From assembly GCA_963969595.1 (NCBI GenBank), contig OZ018418.1, positions 11,723,001 through 11,787,000 on the forward strand: 64,000 bases of DNA, read 5' to 3'. How positions within the stretch are numbered: position 1 is the first letter of the stretch; the number at the start of each line of letters is the position of its first letter. This document shows positions 35,252 through 47,573 of this stretch, one piece after another. Under the pieces are notes generated by a model. It had not been told where the DNA came from and made no database searches. It saw only the letters and a program-made list of their open reading frames with translations. The translations under genes and the position numbers were made by a program. Source of the DNA: Neckera pumila (lineage: Eukaryota; Streptophyta; Bryopsida; Hypnales; Neckeraceae).

Positions 35252-36174
35252 ACCCGTAAAGGACCAAGGTGATTTTCCTATCAAAAACCACTCAAAATGG
35301 TCATTTCTATTGCAAAGAGAAAAGAGCTTTAAAAGTTGTTTTTTCTTGCATATTCAACCGTAAGATGTTATACTTAACTAGTATATGAACATGTAGAAGA
35401 AATTTCAAAAACTTTCACCATGTAGATTGCAAGATATATGCATTTAAAGTGAAGAATACAAGTTTTTTTGCACCTTGCTTGACTAGATTTTTTGGCTTTG
35501 AGTCTTTTTAGTTCAAATTTTTTACACTATGGACTTTGATTTTCTATTTTTTTATGTTAAGCAATTGAGTCAAGAATCTCTTAAAAAAATTTAGGATAAA
35601 AAGCACTTAATTTTCACTCATTAAGAAATTGTTGAGTAGAGTGGGTTCAAGATTGATGAAATAACTAAATTGTTAATAGCTTTTTGATGGAATTGAATCA
35701 CAATAATCCCAACGGTGAGATTATTCTAGCAAAAAAATTTAACTTTGTCTAATAATTTTTTTGAAAAATTCTAAAATTGCATTGAAAAACAAATTCTACA
35801 AGTTATTTTTTCAAGAAGATGCTTAAATTGCCCAAAAAAATAAGATTGTCCATAATTTTCTCATTACTAGTCCAAATTGAATGAAACAAAGCTTCACATG
35901 TAGACAAAAATATAATCTTTGAGAAAAAATTTGGAAAAAACTTAGTTTGACTTTTTGTGATTTTTTTTGTGCTGCCCGCCAAACTCCCATTTTGCTTATT
36001 GTGCCATAACTTTTTCTCTCAGGCATCAATTAAATTAAAATATATATATTCACAAAGCTCTCGCAAAAATACACAACCTCAAAAAACTCCCAAAGAATAT
36101 CATTAAAAATTGAAACAGCAAGAACCTACCCAGACCCGAGTTGTCCTCCAAGGGGACAAATGGTCCTTTAGGGG
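35252..36174. mobile_element. Harbinger-like MITE, copy 2
   Basis: 923-bp element flanked by TTA (35249-35251, 36175-36177). The left end reads ACCCGTAAAGGACCA and the right end in reverse CCCCTAAAGGACCA. It has no transposase; the interior is AT-rich and matches 17268-18213 in scattered blocks. TIR plus TTA duplication suggests a PIF/Harbinger-derived element. Confidence 0.7.
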
Positions 36175-36177
36175 TTA

Positions 36178-38300
36178 ATGTATGCAAGAAAGGGTCATTG
36201 AATTTATTTTTCAACAAATTAAAACCTACACAAATTAGTGAAACTAGGTTGCCTTGTTAATTAGGTTGCCTTATCTGAGATAATTTACCTCATTGATCAA
36301 TGCTTGTTCCACATGGAGGTGCATGCCACTCTCTCAACTAAATCTTGAACTGGTGTACAAATCTATGCCATATACATGGCTTTAAATTGAATGCATCATA
36401 GCACAAAAGCTGTGAGTATTTCTATAGTGTGGATTGTCAAGAAATTGGTATGGGACAATCTAATTTCACTATTTTGTGTACAATCTAAATCCTATACCCT
36501 AAATTCTATACCCTAAGCCCTATATCCTAAGACCAAAATTTTGAATGTTACAATAGTGACTAAGAACATTGGTGCAATGTGTGGAATATGTTTGACCCTC
36601 AATCCTTTTTAAATGTCATTATCAAAATATACTATATATAAACCTCACAAACTTATTCATTTATGTTTTCAATGTGGTCCTTGTTTTTTTTATCAATTAT
36701 TATGTGCCAATGTACAATGTGGAACATGCAGCTATAACTTCAAGTATTCCTTTAAGTTTTATTGTAAAATACATTGATAGTTTGAAATACCAAGGTATAC
36801 ATAGTACAAGCAATTGTATTAACTTATTATTCTAGTACAAGATGCTACTAAAATGCTTTAAGCACTTCAATGAAATTTAATGTAGTTTAATGTAGCTCAA
36901 GATTAAATATTGCATTCACACGACAAAAAAATAATTAATGTTATTTTCCTATATCCTTTATATATATATATTTGCATCCTAATTTACAAACCATCAACAA
37001 TGTATCCGATACCAAAAATATTGGTGCTTCGGTAGTTAAGAAGGTGATTGATCCCAAATATGATGACCCCTCATATACGACAATTGTGGACCTCATTTAT
37101 GTACTTCTACATTATAAATGATATCATTAATTCATATTGTTGTAATATGCAAATGCAAAAGTGTGAAACGTGCAATCCTGATTTGAAGAGAATTGAACTT
37201 AGGCCTTAGGGTGCATGTCAAATTCAAGGGATTAGTATTATTATATTACACCTATACAAGCAAGATTATAATTTTCTTAGATGGTGCTATATTGGAGAAA
37301 TGAATAATCACCCATGTCCACATGAGTTCGTTAATCTTTTCAAGACCAAATATGTATATTATGTAATATTTATTGAATTTTCAAAACAATTGCGTTTTAG
37401 AGATTCAAAAGGAAATATGGATTTCATTGGAATAAATCAATAGCTTTTCATTGAACAAAGAAAAATGCTTACATGCTTATGATCTAAATATGATGGCATT
37501 GAATATCATTTAAATAAATAATGAATACTTGTATTTTAGAATACATTATTGTAGTGAATTTTATGAATCTATTCAAAGTTCTGGATAGAACATTAGATTT
37601 GTAATATAGACTCTTAGAAATATTGGGTGAGTCTTGGTCATAAACTAGTTTACAACCTTTTTGATTGTGAATCATTCTAAGAATCAAGGGTGGGTATGCC
37701 GGCTATGTACTACCCACTACAGTAAAGGACTCACTCTACTTTAGGCAATGAATATGCATTGTGGATTTTTTCAAAAATTTTCGGCGTATGTTTTAACATG
37801 TATTAATGTCATCACACCTAATTTTACACAATATCACTTTGTAGTATAGGTACATTAAAACTAACGATTGTACTTTAATGATTACAAGTAGATATAATCT
37901 CAAAAAATAGTTTTATTAACTTCGCAAGAAAATTTCAATACTACTATAAATATCAACTAATATGATCAAAGGCATTAGCATAAAGAGAATTATAAATGTA
38001 TGCCACAAACTTATAACCAGAGAAATGTGGTAACGCTAAGAAATTATGCATATGCAAATTGTTTTATAGAAAATTACATAATCAATCCATAATCTTGGAG
38101 ATTACAATATTGATTGAATTGAAAGAAGGAAAACTATATGGTTAGACTCTTAGTACTATTTACTAATCAAGCATACTAAGACTTTAATAATACAATTGCA
38201 AGCGAGTCACTTGTGTTTTTGAATAATGACCAATTCGAGCTTTTTAGGTGAAGATAAGAACTTTAAGAGTGTTGAAGATTACAAGAATTAAAATAATGGC
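36178..38300. other. Unassigned AT-rich stretch
   Basis: No gene or element is recognised. A degenerate run of TACCCTAA-like words lies at about 36488-36530. Short open frames such as 37484-37687 (minus) have no protein character. Confidence 0.5.
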
Positions 38301-39262
38301 CAACACCCAATTTTTGGAGCGGTCCCCTTGCTGAAGTTTTTGTCCAAATTGGACGCATGATGTACCATTGGAAAGCTCTCAACAATACCTTTCTAATGGT
38401 ATATTTTGAAGCATACAATAGCAGACAAACGGTTGGGCGGGTAGGTAGATAGACGAACGGCTTAGTGGACCCCAATCTTTGAAAAGGTCCCATCGTCGAA
38501 ATTTTTGGCCAAATCGGATGCATGAGTTACCATTGGAAAGCTTTTGACAATACCTTTTCAATGGTATATTATAAAGCACATAATAACTGACAGACGGGCA
38601 GATAGGTAGACAATCAGTCGGACGGCTGGGAGGACTACAAATTGGCGGACGGCTTAGTAGACCCCAATCTTTGGAAGGGTCCTACCGTCGGAGTTTTTGG
38701 CCAAATTGGACGCACAATATACCATTGGAAAGCTCTTGACAACACCTTTCCAATGGTTTATTATAAAGCACATAGTAGCAGGCAAACGGGCAGATAGGCG
38801 GACGGCTTGGCGGACCCCAATCTTTGGAAGGGTCCCTCTGTTAGAGTTTTTGGCCAAATTGGACGCATAATATACCATTGGAAAGCTCTTGACAATACCT
38901 TTACAACAATATATTATAGAGCATATAATAGTAGACGGCTAGTTGAACGGCTGGGCGGACGGCCTAGCGAACCCCAATCTTTGGAAGGGTCCCACCGTTG
39001 GAGTTTTTGGCCAAATCAAACGCATAATATACCATGAAAAGATCTTGACAATACCTTTCTAATGGTATATTATAAAGCACATAATAATTGATGGACGGGC
39101 AGACAGTTGGACGGCTAGTTGGACGGCTGGGCGGACGGCTAAGTGGACCCCAATCTTTGGAAGGGTCCCACCGTCAGAGTTTTTGGCCAAATTGGACGCA
39201 TAATATGCCATTGGAAAGCTCTTGACAATACCTTTTCAATGGTTTATTGTAAGATTTACATT
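38300..39262 (+). repeat. Tandem hairpin repeat, six units of 153-192 bp
   Basis: The core TTTTGGCCAAATTGGACGCA (or close variants) recurs at 38338, 38503, 38695, 38848, 39005 and 39181. Each unit holds an internal inverted repeat, ATACCATTGGAAAG ... CTTTCCAATGGTAT, with about 14 bases between the arms. A variable tract of GGACGGCTGGGCGGACGGC type follows and explains the length differences. A reversed single unit is at about 34980-35170. Confidence 0.9.
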
Positions 39263-39640
39263 AGTGGACGGATGGCGGACGACCTGGCAAACATATGGTG
39301 GACGGGGCATTAGTCAATGTAGACGGGCCGTTGGACGGCGTCAGTCAAGGTGGACGGGCTGTTGGACGGGGGGGTGGGTTCGTCGGTCGGCTCAGATGGG
39401 GTGGCGGTCAGGCATCATTCGAGGCGGACGGGGCATCAGTCGTGAGCAGACTGACGGGCCGGGTGGCCAATGGTCATGCGCAGAATTTTCCGTTCACTCG
39501 GTAAAAAAAAATGCAAATGTCACAAGACGTTCGAGGGGTAGCGGATGTTGGACGTTGGACGTCCAAACGCAGCCGCAGACGCCTGGACGTCCGGACAGCC
39601 CTGTTTCAATTTGCCATTGCTACGTGTGATTTTAGTGCTT
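39263..39640. repeat. GGACGG-rich GC block at array end
   Basis: Strongly G-rich block with many GGACGG, GACGGGC and GGCGGAC words, continuous with the variable part of the tandem units. Open frames here (39222-39629 and 39295-39504) are Gly/Arg-rich by-products of this composition, so I do not call a gene. Confidence 0.75.
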
Positions 39641-41500
39641 GTACATGTATTGTGTTCTATGTTCAAAGGTGGTCTCCAGAAACTGATGTCCTAAAAGTGC
39701 ACATACATTGCAACCTAGAGTAAAAACAGTGCACTAAGAAATGTGTTACAAGGAGATATTGTAAGGAAGTCCTCCCTTTACTATGGGTGAAATACGTGAA
39801 GTAGTATTTCTCAATTTTTGGTAAGGCACTTGTGCTCTCAAGAGAGAATTCGAGGACTTTGCGGGTATTTCACGCACATAGAACAGTACTCGGTTTTTTG
39901 GGGGGCAAACCTTGATTGCTTTTTGTATACATAAGTATCTTCATTTACTGGCTTGAAGTACTCGGTTATTTTTGCTACTTACTGATGACATTGTAAATGT
40001 ATTGACAAGGGGATCCACAGACGAGAATGTACTAGGCAGAGCCAAAATATGTATTTTTTTAATTTTACGTAACTCATTTTTAATGGCTGCTAAGTACAGA
40101 AAGTACTCTAGAGTAGTTTTATTGAATTGGTAGTTTTAATGTATTAGAAAGACTTTGTACTTATCTTACACTTTGTATTTCTTGCTTCTTGCTTTGTTCC
40201 TATTTTAAGTACATTTATATTCTTAGTACACTTGTATTCTGTGAGTCCCAAGGTTGTCACCTGGAACTCAGAGTCTAAATTTTTTTGCTTTTTACTCATT
40301 TTAATGAGTAAATTGTTATCAAGTTGACCAGTTATACTACTTTGTGAATAATTGAGATAGAATGATACCTGTTGAGATGAAAACCCCAAAAGCATCAAAC
40401 CTTTCAAATATGTGCTCTTTCTTAAGTTCTAGCAATAGAAATGGGTAAATGAGAGCCCAAATAGGAATTGGGAGAGTTCTAATTCCAAACTACACTCAAA
40501 TATTAGAATACTGATAGAATTTACAAAGAGTTTTTACCACGAAGATGCATACAAATAGTGAATTGGCTAAAAATAGTAAATATAGGTCATTATAGTTTAC
40601 CAGTAACTTAGAAAGCCCACAAGAGGAGTTTGGATGAAAACCGAGCTTGAAAGAAAATATTGGTAAATAGTTGCCCCGCAGGACTTTTTAAGCCAAAATT
40701 TGTAGAAAATCACGAGGAGGCGACCGCGACATGGAGAGAGGTGTTTCTGACTTAGAAACATGCCAGGAGCATAATGGCAAAGACAGATTGCCAAGATTCC
40801 CTCATACAAGGAAGATTCCTTTGTAAAGGAAATGAAATCAGGAGATAGGAATTTATTTCTCCTTGAATAAATACTAGTCTGGGTTGGAATTTTGCAAAAA
40901 GGGTTTGGGAACTTCCGAGAAGCTACCCAAATTATTTCGTAATTTTCCAAATTGCAGAAGATAACTCCCTGGGAAGTCAACCAAAATTACCACTGATTAA
41001 GAAATTCATAGAAATTAATTTGGTAATGGTAAAATCCCACTAAAAATTAGGATAGTGTATTTTAGTTTGCATAAGAGCCTAATCAAGTTTCACAACATTC
41101 CGACATCCGTAACTACCCAAACTGGCGGCGCTAACGGAATTTAACAGAATTCCAAAACATTTCGCGGATGGACCGGCAAATCACAAGCTAACAAAGTCCG
41201 AATTAAGTCAACAGCAACTCTTTTTTGACATTCTTGGACCTTCCGGACAACCCTGGCTAGTTAGAATCAGCAAAAGTTATAAACTCCAAGAGTTGGATTT
41301 TCCACCTTTTTCACTAGATTGGAAAACACTATCTTTTATGAAGAAAATTGATTTAGGAGTAGGGGGTTAAAGGGGCCCTAGACTAAAAAGGGTCTTCTGG
41401 AACCAACGCCGTAGACCGTTTTCCATTTGGAGCTTTTCTCCAAAAGATATAGCTCATTCAGCTGTAGGGTAGAATTAGGCGTAGTAGTTAGTCATTTTAA
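39641..41500. other. Unassigned stretch upstream of repeat copy B
   Basis: No gene is recognised. The minus-strand frame at 40597-40980 has no family match. From about 40600 the sequence may be the U3-like or promoter part of the copy B repeat that continues to 46.4 kb. Confidence 0.35.
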
Positions 41501-41558
41501 TTTACATAGATATTATTTTAGTTTACGTAGATATTATTTAGAGTAAAAGGAGGTTTAT

Positions 41559-41589
41559 GGGAGCCCCGAAAAAGTATAAAAGGGCTCCC
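41559..41589 (+). promoter_or_regulatory. TATA box flanked by a perfect inverted repeat
   Basis: TATAAAAG at 41575-41582 is set between GGGAGCCC (41559-41566) and GGGCTCCC (41582-41589). It lies upstream of the leader of repeat copy B and is the best RNA polymerase II promoter candidate for it. Confidence 0.6.
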
Positions 41590-41599
41590 ACCGACTCCC

Positions 41600-43345
41600 T
41601 TTGCACCCCTTTTCTTTATTTTGATTGAAGAGCCGCTACGAGGCTCTAGTGTTTTCGCTTTGTATTTTTGCCAAAATCGTTGGCAATTGTTGAGTTTTTG
41701 GTCTGGAACCAAAAACCTTGCTTTTTATACATTTGGAGTCTTGAACTCCCTCTTTGTTGATTTTTGGTGCCATTCACAGGATGTTGGGGTCCCTTTGAAC
41801 CACTGCTAACGTATATTTTGTAATTGCTTTCTTCAATTTGGTTTTAGTACTAACACCAGGGACATTCCAACCGGATCTCGGCGTAGTCGGTAGTTGGGAC
41901 CCTTGGAATTGTGTTTTGAGTTTTGTTGTCTACTAACAAACTTCCCACCGAGCTTTTTTGGTGAGGAATTTCACACCTTTTGGGTTGTTGCAAATTTCCC
42001 CTGAAGCCTAGACGTTGGAAGAAGAGGTCCAAGAGTCTTTGATATTTTTTTAGAGTGAGTTGGGTGAGAACCAACCCTCATACTAATCACTAAGTGGAGA
42101 TTTGTCTGGAATTTGGGGCCATAACCCCCAATACGGCGAAGCTTCGCTCTTAGACACAACTTTTAGTTACTAAAATCTCCAATTTAAAGTAGTTTTTGTC
42201 AAACTTTGGAGGGGATGCCCTCCAAGACGGCGAAGCTTCGCCCTCAAGTCAAATTTTAGTATCAAAAATCCATAAAAAGAGTGGTTGTTAAGTTGTTTTT
42301 AGTTCCTTTCAAGAAAAGGCCAAATCATTGTACGGCGAAGCTCTGCAGAAAATTCCTATTTAGATTTCCATTAGAGGGTCCCCATAAAGGAGACCCAAGA
42401 ATTGGCTTGGGAATACCAAATTTGGAATTACCAAAATTTGGCCATTAACTGCCAGAAGTCAGAATTTAAGGACCAGCCGGGAGGCCAAAAGCCCAATCGG
42501 GTATCAGCCTAATTCTGCCGCACTAGCTAAGGGCTGTCAGGCCATCGGTAATTGGTTTCGGTACTGGTTGCTACCACATCTCACATACATCAGAGATAAT
42601 CAAACTGGGAGGATATCCCCCAAGGTCCCAACTTTGATTTTTATTTGAAAATTTTCCATTCTCTCTTCCCACTCTGTCCACTACTGACCACAGAAAATTG
42701 ACTCAAGATTAGGCCAGGGAAGTTAAGAGAATCCAAGTTACGGAGCCCATAGTGATTGTGTTTAAGAGAGTCAATTAGCCAGATCAAGTTTTGAAAGACA
42801 GAGTCAATTAGTCAGAGCAAGTTTTGAAAGCCAGAGTCAATTAGCCAGATCAAGTTTAGAAAAAACCTCAGCCAGTTCAAGCTTTGAAAGCCAGAGACAC
42901 ATTAGCCAGATCAAGTTTAGAAGCCTGAAAAGAATTAGCCAGTTCAAAATTGAGAAGCTTGAGCCAGATCAGCTTCAAACGAGAGAGGTAGTAATTGACC
43001 CAGTTCACAACAAAGGTCACGACAGTCAAGAAGTCAACCTGAGTTGACCAGCCAGGTTGCCTCACAGATCAACAAGCTCATCACTCAAAATTCCTTCTGA
43101 ATCCATCTGGTTACTAACTGGCTCTGAAATCCGACCCAACAAACTAGATCAAGTTGCCAAAGCTCTCAACAAAATACAAAAAATTTGAATCACAGGTTGT
43201 GAGCTCAACGCTAATACAAATATTGGAGAAGAAGAAAAAGGAGGACATAAAAGTCAAGATCGAACATAAACAAAATGTGGAGGAGTGCATCAATAAGGGA
43301 TGGACTTCACGATCCAGATGGAGCATGAGACCATCGACGATTTCA
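41600..43345 (+). repeat. Leader of repeat copy B
   Basis: Non-coding leader downstream of the TATA box. It holds three ACGGCGAAGC(T)TC copies (about 42132, 42229 and 42340), the second and longest being the perfect palindrome GGCGAAGCTTCGCC. From 42770 to 42990 the phrase GTCAATTAGCCAGATCAAGT recurs in variants about 35-45 bp apart. It ends near 43345 with a splice-donor-like AAGGTATGTG, the counterpart of GCGTAAGT in copy A. Confidence 0.5.
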
Positions 43346-44927
43346 AGGTATGTGCTTAATCTTCACTCTCTAATTGTGTTTTAATTTTTAATTAAGTTGA
43401 TTTGTTTTAAAAACCTAGGGCCGAAATTAGGACTTAGAATCAGACATTAGAAAGATTTAATTAGTAAAATTAGAATTTAAAATTAAGTAGAAATTTCGTT
43501 TAGCTTTCTGAAAAGATATTCAACATAAAATTCCGACAAAAATTGAGAAAGTAGTGAGGAAATGAAATCCACGTGAGAAAAGAATGAAAACCTAGAAAAT
43601 CATCCAAAAGAATATTCTAAAGGAATTTAGGATCTAACTTAGAATAGGAAATTTAGAAGAAATATTTACAACGTTAAAAATTTAAAATAGAAACTTGAAA
43701 AGAATAAACTCAAGTTAAGTTTTCTTCCGAAGTAAATAAAAATTAGGTGAAATCTAATTTCACCTAAACAACCTTTACTTTGGATTAAAAAATTAACTTT
43801 GGTTTTGACCTTCGTGATAGAAAAATAATAACCACATCAATTTAGTTTAACCAACCTAATAAGAACCGACAAGAAATTAACCATAGGAATTTTACCACAA
43901 TTTGTCATAAAATTGATCAATAAGTTAAATTAGAAATTAACGGAAGGAATTATTAGGAATAGAGTTAAAAGTAATTAGTAATTTCAATTTACATCAAGAA
44001 GAAGTAAAAGTTAGAGTAAATTTTGAGGAACCGTTAAATCGGTCAAAATTTACTAAAACTTTTTAACTTTAAATAATTGAACTTTTAACAAGGATAGAAA
44101 AGTTAGAAGAAGAGTTAAAATAATTTACCAAGAGGAATAAAAACCCAAGGTAAATTTAGATGAACCATTAATCGGTCAAAATTCACTAAAAACCCTTTTA
44201 ACTTTAGGTAATTGAACTTTTAACAAAAGTAGAAAATTTTAGTTAAAATAATTTAACGAGAGAGGTAAAATCCTTAAGAATAGATAAAAATCTAGGGTAA
44301 ATTTTGATGAACCGCTAAATCGATCGAAATGTACCAAAGATTTTGCGAATTTGAATTAATCCCTAATTCTTTAAATCAAATTAGAATAGTAATAGTAGAA
44401 ACTAGATAGAGGTTGATTAACAAAGGAAGATAGAATAAAAACTTAAATTTGATAGAAAAGTAAAGTCACAAGTACAACAAAAAGTATTTTAGATTAGAAC
44501 TCACATAGAATTGAACGACAATTGAACGCTTAGGATAAGATAATACTTCAAAATAGGAAAAACCTAGAATTAAATCAATCATCCTTCAATTTCTACTTAG
44601 TTACTCATACTTGTGGTAAAAAAGCTCCATTGCTTGGAAGGCAGCTCGTTTACTACAACCAATCACCCATAGACTTAGATTTACTCATAGAACCTGGTTG
44701 TGTATGTTAGAATCTAGGATGGGATTTAAAACACTCACATGTTCCTAGTACATCTGCTTTATAAGTGCATTTGTATTCTTAATACATGTGTGTTGTAGTA
44801 CATTTTGTATTCTGGATACTCTTGCATTGTTAAAGTACTTTTAATCTCAGTACAATGTATTTCTTGGTACACTTAGTACACTTCTACCTATGTATTTGCT
44901 ATGACAAGCATTAATCTTGTATGTGTT
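43346..44927 (+). repeat. Intron-like stretch of repeat copy B
   Basis: AT-rich stretch with the AATTTTG-x3-ACCG ... CGGTCAAAATT motif at about 44019-44050, 44153-44183 and 44299-44330, shared with copy A. CATTGCTTGGAAGGCA and AGAACCTGG follow. It separates the donor-like site from the ORF starting at 44928, which suggests a leader intron. Confidence 0.45.
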
Positions 44928-46427
44928 ATGGCAGACTCTTCGCTCAAGTTTGCCCATCATGCTTCAGCATTGAAGAGCTAGGTTCATTTAGTTGAGGAAG
45001 AGACAAGTCAGGGGACTTGCTCCGGAAAGGATGGTGATAAGTACAATGTAGGGCCTCTTGAGGTCTTGAAGTACAGCCTCACTTGGTTGAAGGCAGAAGA
45101 GAAGCCAGAGAATTCAGAGAAAGCGGACAAAGGGGTTTTCATAGAGTGCCTTGACGATAGTAAGAGCGCTAAGGCTTGTGAACCTGATCTGGATTTAGGA
45201 GCAGAATCAACAAATGGCAAAGGGGACACCAAAATGCACCATCTACCTTCAACCTTGGGCACCACCATTTTAGATGACAATGGGGACAATGAAGACAATG
45301 ACATTCAGTCTGAGCATGCCTTAAAAAAGCGTGAGGGCGTCGTGAAGTCTTTGGATTCAGGTCCAAAGAGTTATCAACTGTAAGGCAAGGAGGATACTGA
45401 ACTAGAAGATGCACATGGTGATGGGGTGAAGTTGGAAGAACCAAGCAAGATCTCAAAGTCGGATAGCTCGAAGCCACAAGATGAATGTGGAAGCACGGTC
45501 GTGCCTAAACTAGGATCACAGTGCTTGCAAGGACGGCTTGGGAAAGGAATGGACAACAGGAGCAAGGAGAATGACATGGAGTGTAGTGCAAAGGGTTTGG
45601 AAGAGGGAGTCAAGGAAATGAATGTTGTTCCTGAGGGAGAACGTGGATTGGTGACCACTAAAGCAACGGAGCTACAAGATGAACGTGGAAGCGTGGCTGT
45701 ATTCAAACCAGAGTCACAATGTTTGCTTAAACGGCGAGGGAAAGGGAGCAAGGACAATGACATGGAGGGCAATGCATAGGGTTTGTTGGATGGGGTCAAA
45801 AAGGGCGAGGCTGCACTGAAGGAGGAGGAGGCTAGAGCCACAACGGTGAAGGGTGTGACTGAATTAGTGGCAGTCACAAAAGAGGATCAGAGTGCAACGG
45901 TGGCGGTACAGACTGGGGCATTGGCGATGGAGGGTTTAGGGTTGGCCATGGAGTCGGGAGAAGCACCGATGGTAGTACAGACCAGAGCATCGGTGATGGA
46001 GGTTGGAGCAATGGCCATGGAGTCGGGAGAAGCACCGGTGGAGACTGGAGTACTAGCCTTGGAGGCGGGAGAAGCAACGGTGGAAGCTGGAGCAGTGCTG
46101 GTGGCTACAGTACTGAGGTCACCATTCAAGTGCAAGGCAAGGAGGGCAAAGGGTCCTCAAGAGACAAATGATTTGGAGCTAGAAAATGTGTCGGCCATCG
46201 AGAATGTGTACTCTGCAGGTAAAAGGACTTTTAAGGACTTGTCAAAGATTTCCTGGGTTAGTGATAGTTCGATGCCTGTTCCGGAGAGCACTGTGCAGAC
46301 CAGAGCACGTACTGCAAAGGATGTGGAAGCACCAGCAGTTATCAAGGTTAAAGGAAAAAAGGGAAAGGTGGAGAAGGTAGGTGGTGCTACCTTACAGAAA
46401 CAGAGGAAAGGTGCTACTTCAAAATAG
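44928..46427 (+). pseudogene. 499-codon ORF of repeat copy B, low complexity, three stops
   Basis: A single frame runs from ATG at 44928 (MADSSLKFAHHASALKS) to a terminator at 46425-46427, cut by TAG (44979-44981), TAA (45381-45383) and TAG (45777-45779). It starts with VGPLEVLKYSLTWLK, then a Glu/Asp/Ser-rich stretch with internal repeats around KLEEPSKISKSDSSKPQDE, then imperfect AMESGEAP repeats (about 45950-46080), and ends Lys-rich (KVKGKKGKVEKVG). I do not recognise a family. The place after a promoter, leader and intron-like stretch suggests the repeat's own protein, perhaps gag-like. Confidence 0.5.
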
Positions 46428-46801
46428 GTCCCAGACTGCCCGGCATGTTGTATTTTGTGTTCTATTTCTTTTTTCTTTTTGTCCATTCAGCTGCTCTTGT
46501 ATGCACCATGGGAAAGGCTGTATGGTCTATATATCCTCCTGGATTCATGAGGCCCCCTCCCTCACAACTGAAATTCTTGTGAGCCACTAAACCTTGAACT
46601 CAAATTTTTGTGAGGCATTGAGAACAATCTGAAATGCTTGTGAGCTCCTTCAAAGTGAATTGCTATTGAATGACTTGTATTTTCCTTCCAAATGTGAAGT
46701 TTGTAGTCAATTTGGTAGAAGTAGTATAGTTACTAGTCTCAAGCATTGATATTGCATATTAATTCACTTGTTTGCTTGGAATATGACATGGGAAGGTTGG
46801 T

Positions 46802-47545
46802 TGTTTTGGATGGGATTATAATCAGGCCAAAACTTGGTATGATGCTGGAGACTTGTCTAAGGGGCTCGAGAAGATCCCAATTCATGTTGCTCAAACTAAT
46901 GTTGCTTTGACTTATTTTCAATACATGAATTCTAGTGTAGTTTACGACCAAGCCCAGGTACGTCCAACACTTGAAAGCGTCCACCTCGGGGACTACTGTT
47001 CATGTTTTAGCGGCTGTGCGGGTCAGTATCCATGTCAAGCCCATCTTGGAGGTCGAAGTACATATCTTGGAGGCCTTTCTACAGATGAGTTGATCCATCA
47101 AGACAACAACGGAGATACCAATTTTTGTAAGAAGGGGGCACCATGTATTAGGAGAGAAGAAATTTGCAAGGGGCATGTTCCTCGTATTTTTCTTAGGGAG
47201 TGCAATGTGAAGTGCAGATGTGGAAGTGACTATGGCAATTGTATTGTCCAACAGGGGATGAAGTTTCAAGTAGAGGTGTTTCCACCAGTCCTTACCGGAT
47301 GGGGGATTCAAACTACTGAGCGTATACCTAGAGGTGCATTTGTCTTTGAGCTGACAGGGGAGATTTTAACGATTGTTGAGCTCATTGTTAAAAATTTGCG
47401 GGTAGATGGTATACTCTCCCATACTTTGGAACTTGATGCGGATTGGAAGATCGAGTAGAAGCTAGACGACAATGCCGATTTGTGCTTGGATTCCACCCAC
47501 TTTGGAAACGTGGCCAAATTTTTGAACCACAGGTTTGACTCAAAA
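46802..47545 (+). pseudogene. SUVR-type histone methyltransferase fragment
   Basis: The plus-strand frame resembles the C-terminal half of SUVR1/2/4-like Su(var)3-9-related proteins, which methylate histone H3 lysine 9. It reads DLSKGLEKIPIHV, a Cys-rich pre-SET region (DYCSCFSGCAGQYPC, then CKGHVPRIFLRECNVKCRCG, NCIVQQGM), and the SET start FPPVLTGWGIQTTERIPRGA with FELTGEIL. A TAG at 47456-47458 interrupts, and the same frame goes on with ADLCLDSTHFGNVAKFLNHR, the SET cofactor-site motif, before a donor-like CAGGTTTG. No introns are seen in about 740 bases. The distal SET and post-SET parts are missing, so it is a broken partial copy. Confidence 0.8.
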
Positions 47546-47573
47546 GAAGCTTTTTGTTATTTGCTTTTACCTT

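Noticed and set aside
36488..36530. TACCCTAA-like run resembling telomere repeat
   Set aside because: Only a few imperfect words with irregular spacing; no true (CCCTAAA)n tract.
39222..39629. Long open frames in the GC block after the tandem array
   Set aside because: They follow from GGACGG-type repeats; the translation is low-complexity Gly/Arg and has no protein character.
41760..41795. Primer-binding site near TTGGTGCCATTCACAGG
   Set aside because: It does not match a plant primer tRNA 3' end I know, and no LTR edge could be fixed beside it.
45374..45877. 167-codon minus-strand frame rich in Ser/Pro/Leu
   Set aside because: Shadow of the low-complexity plus-strand ORF at 44928-46427.
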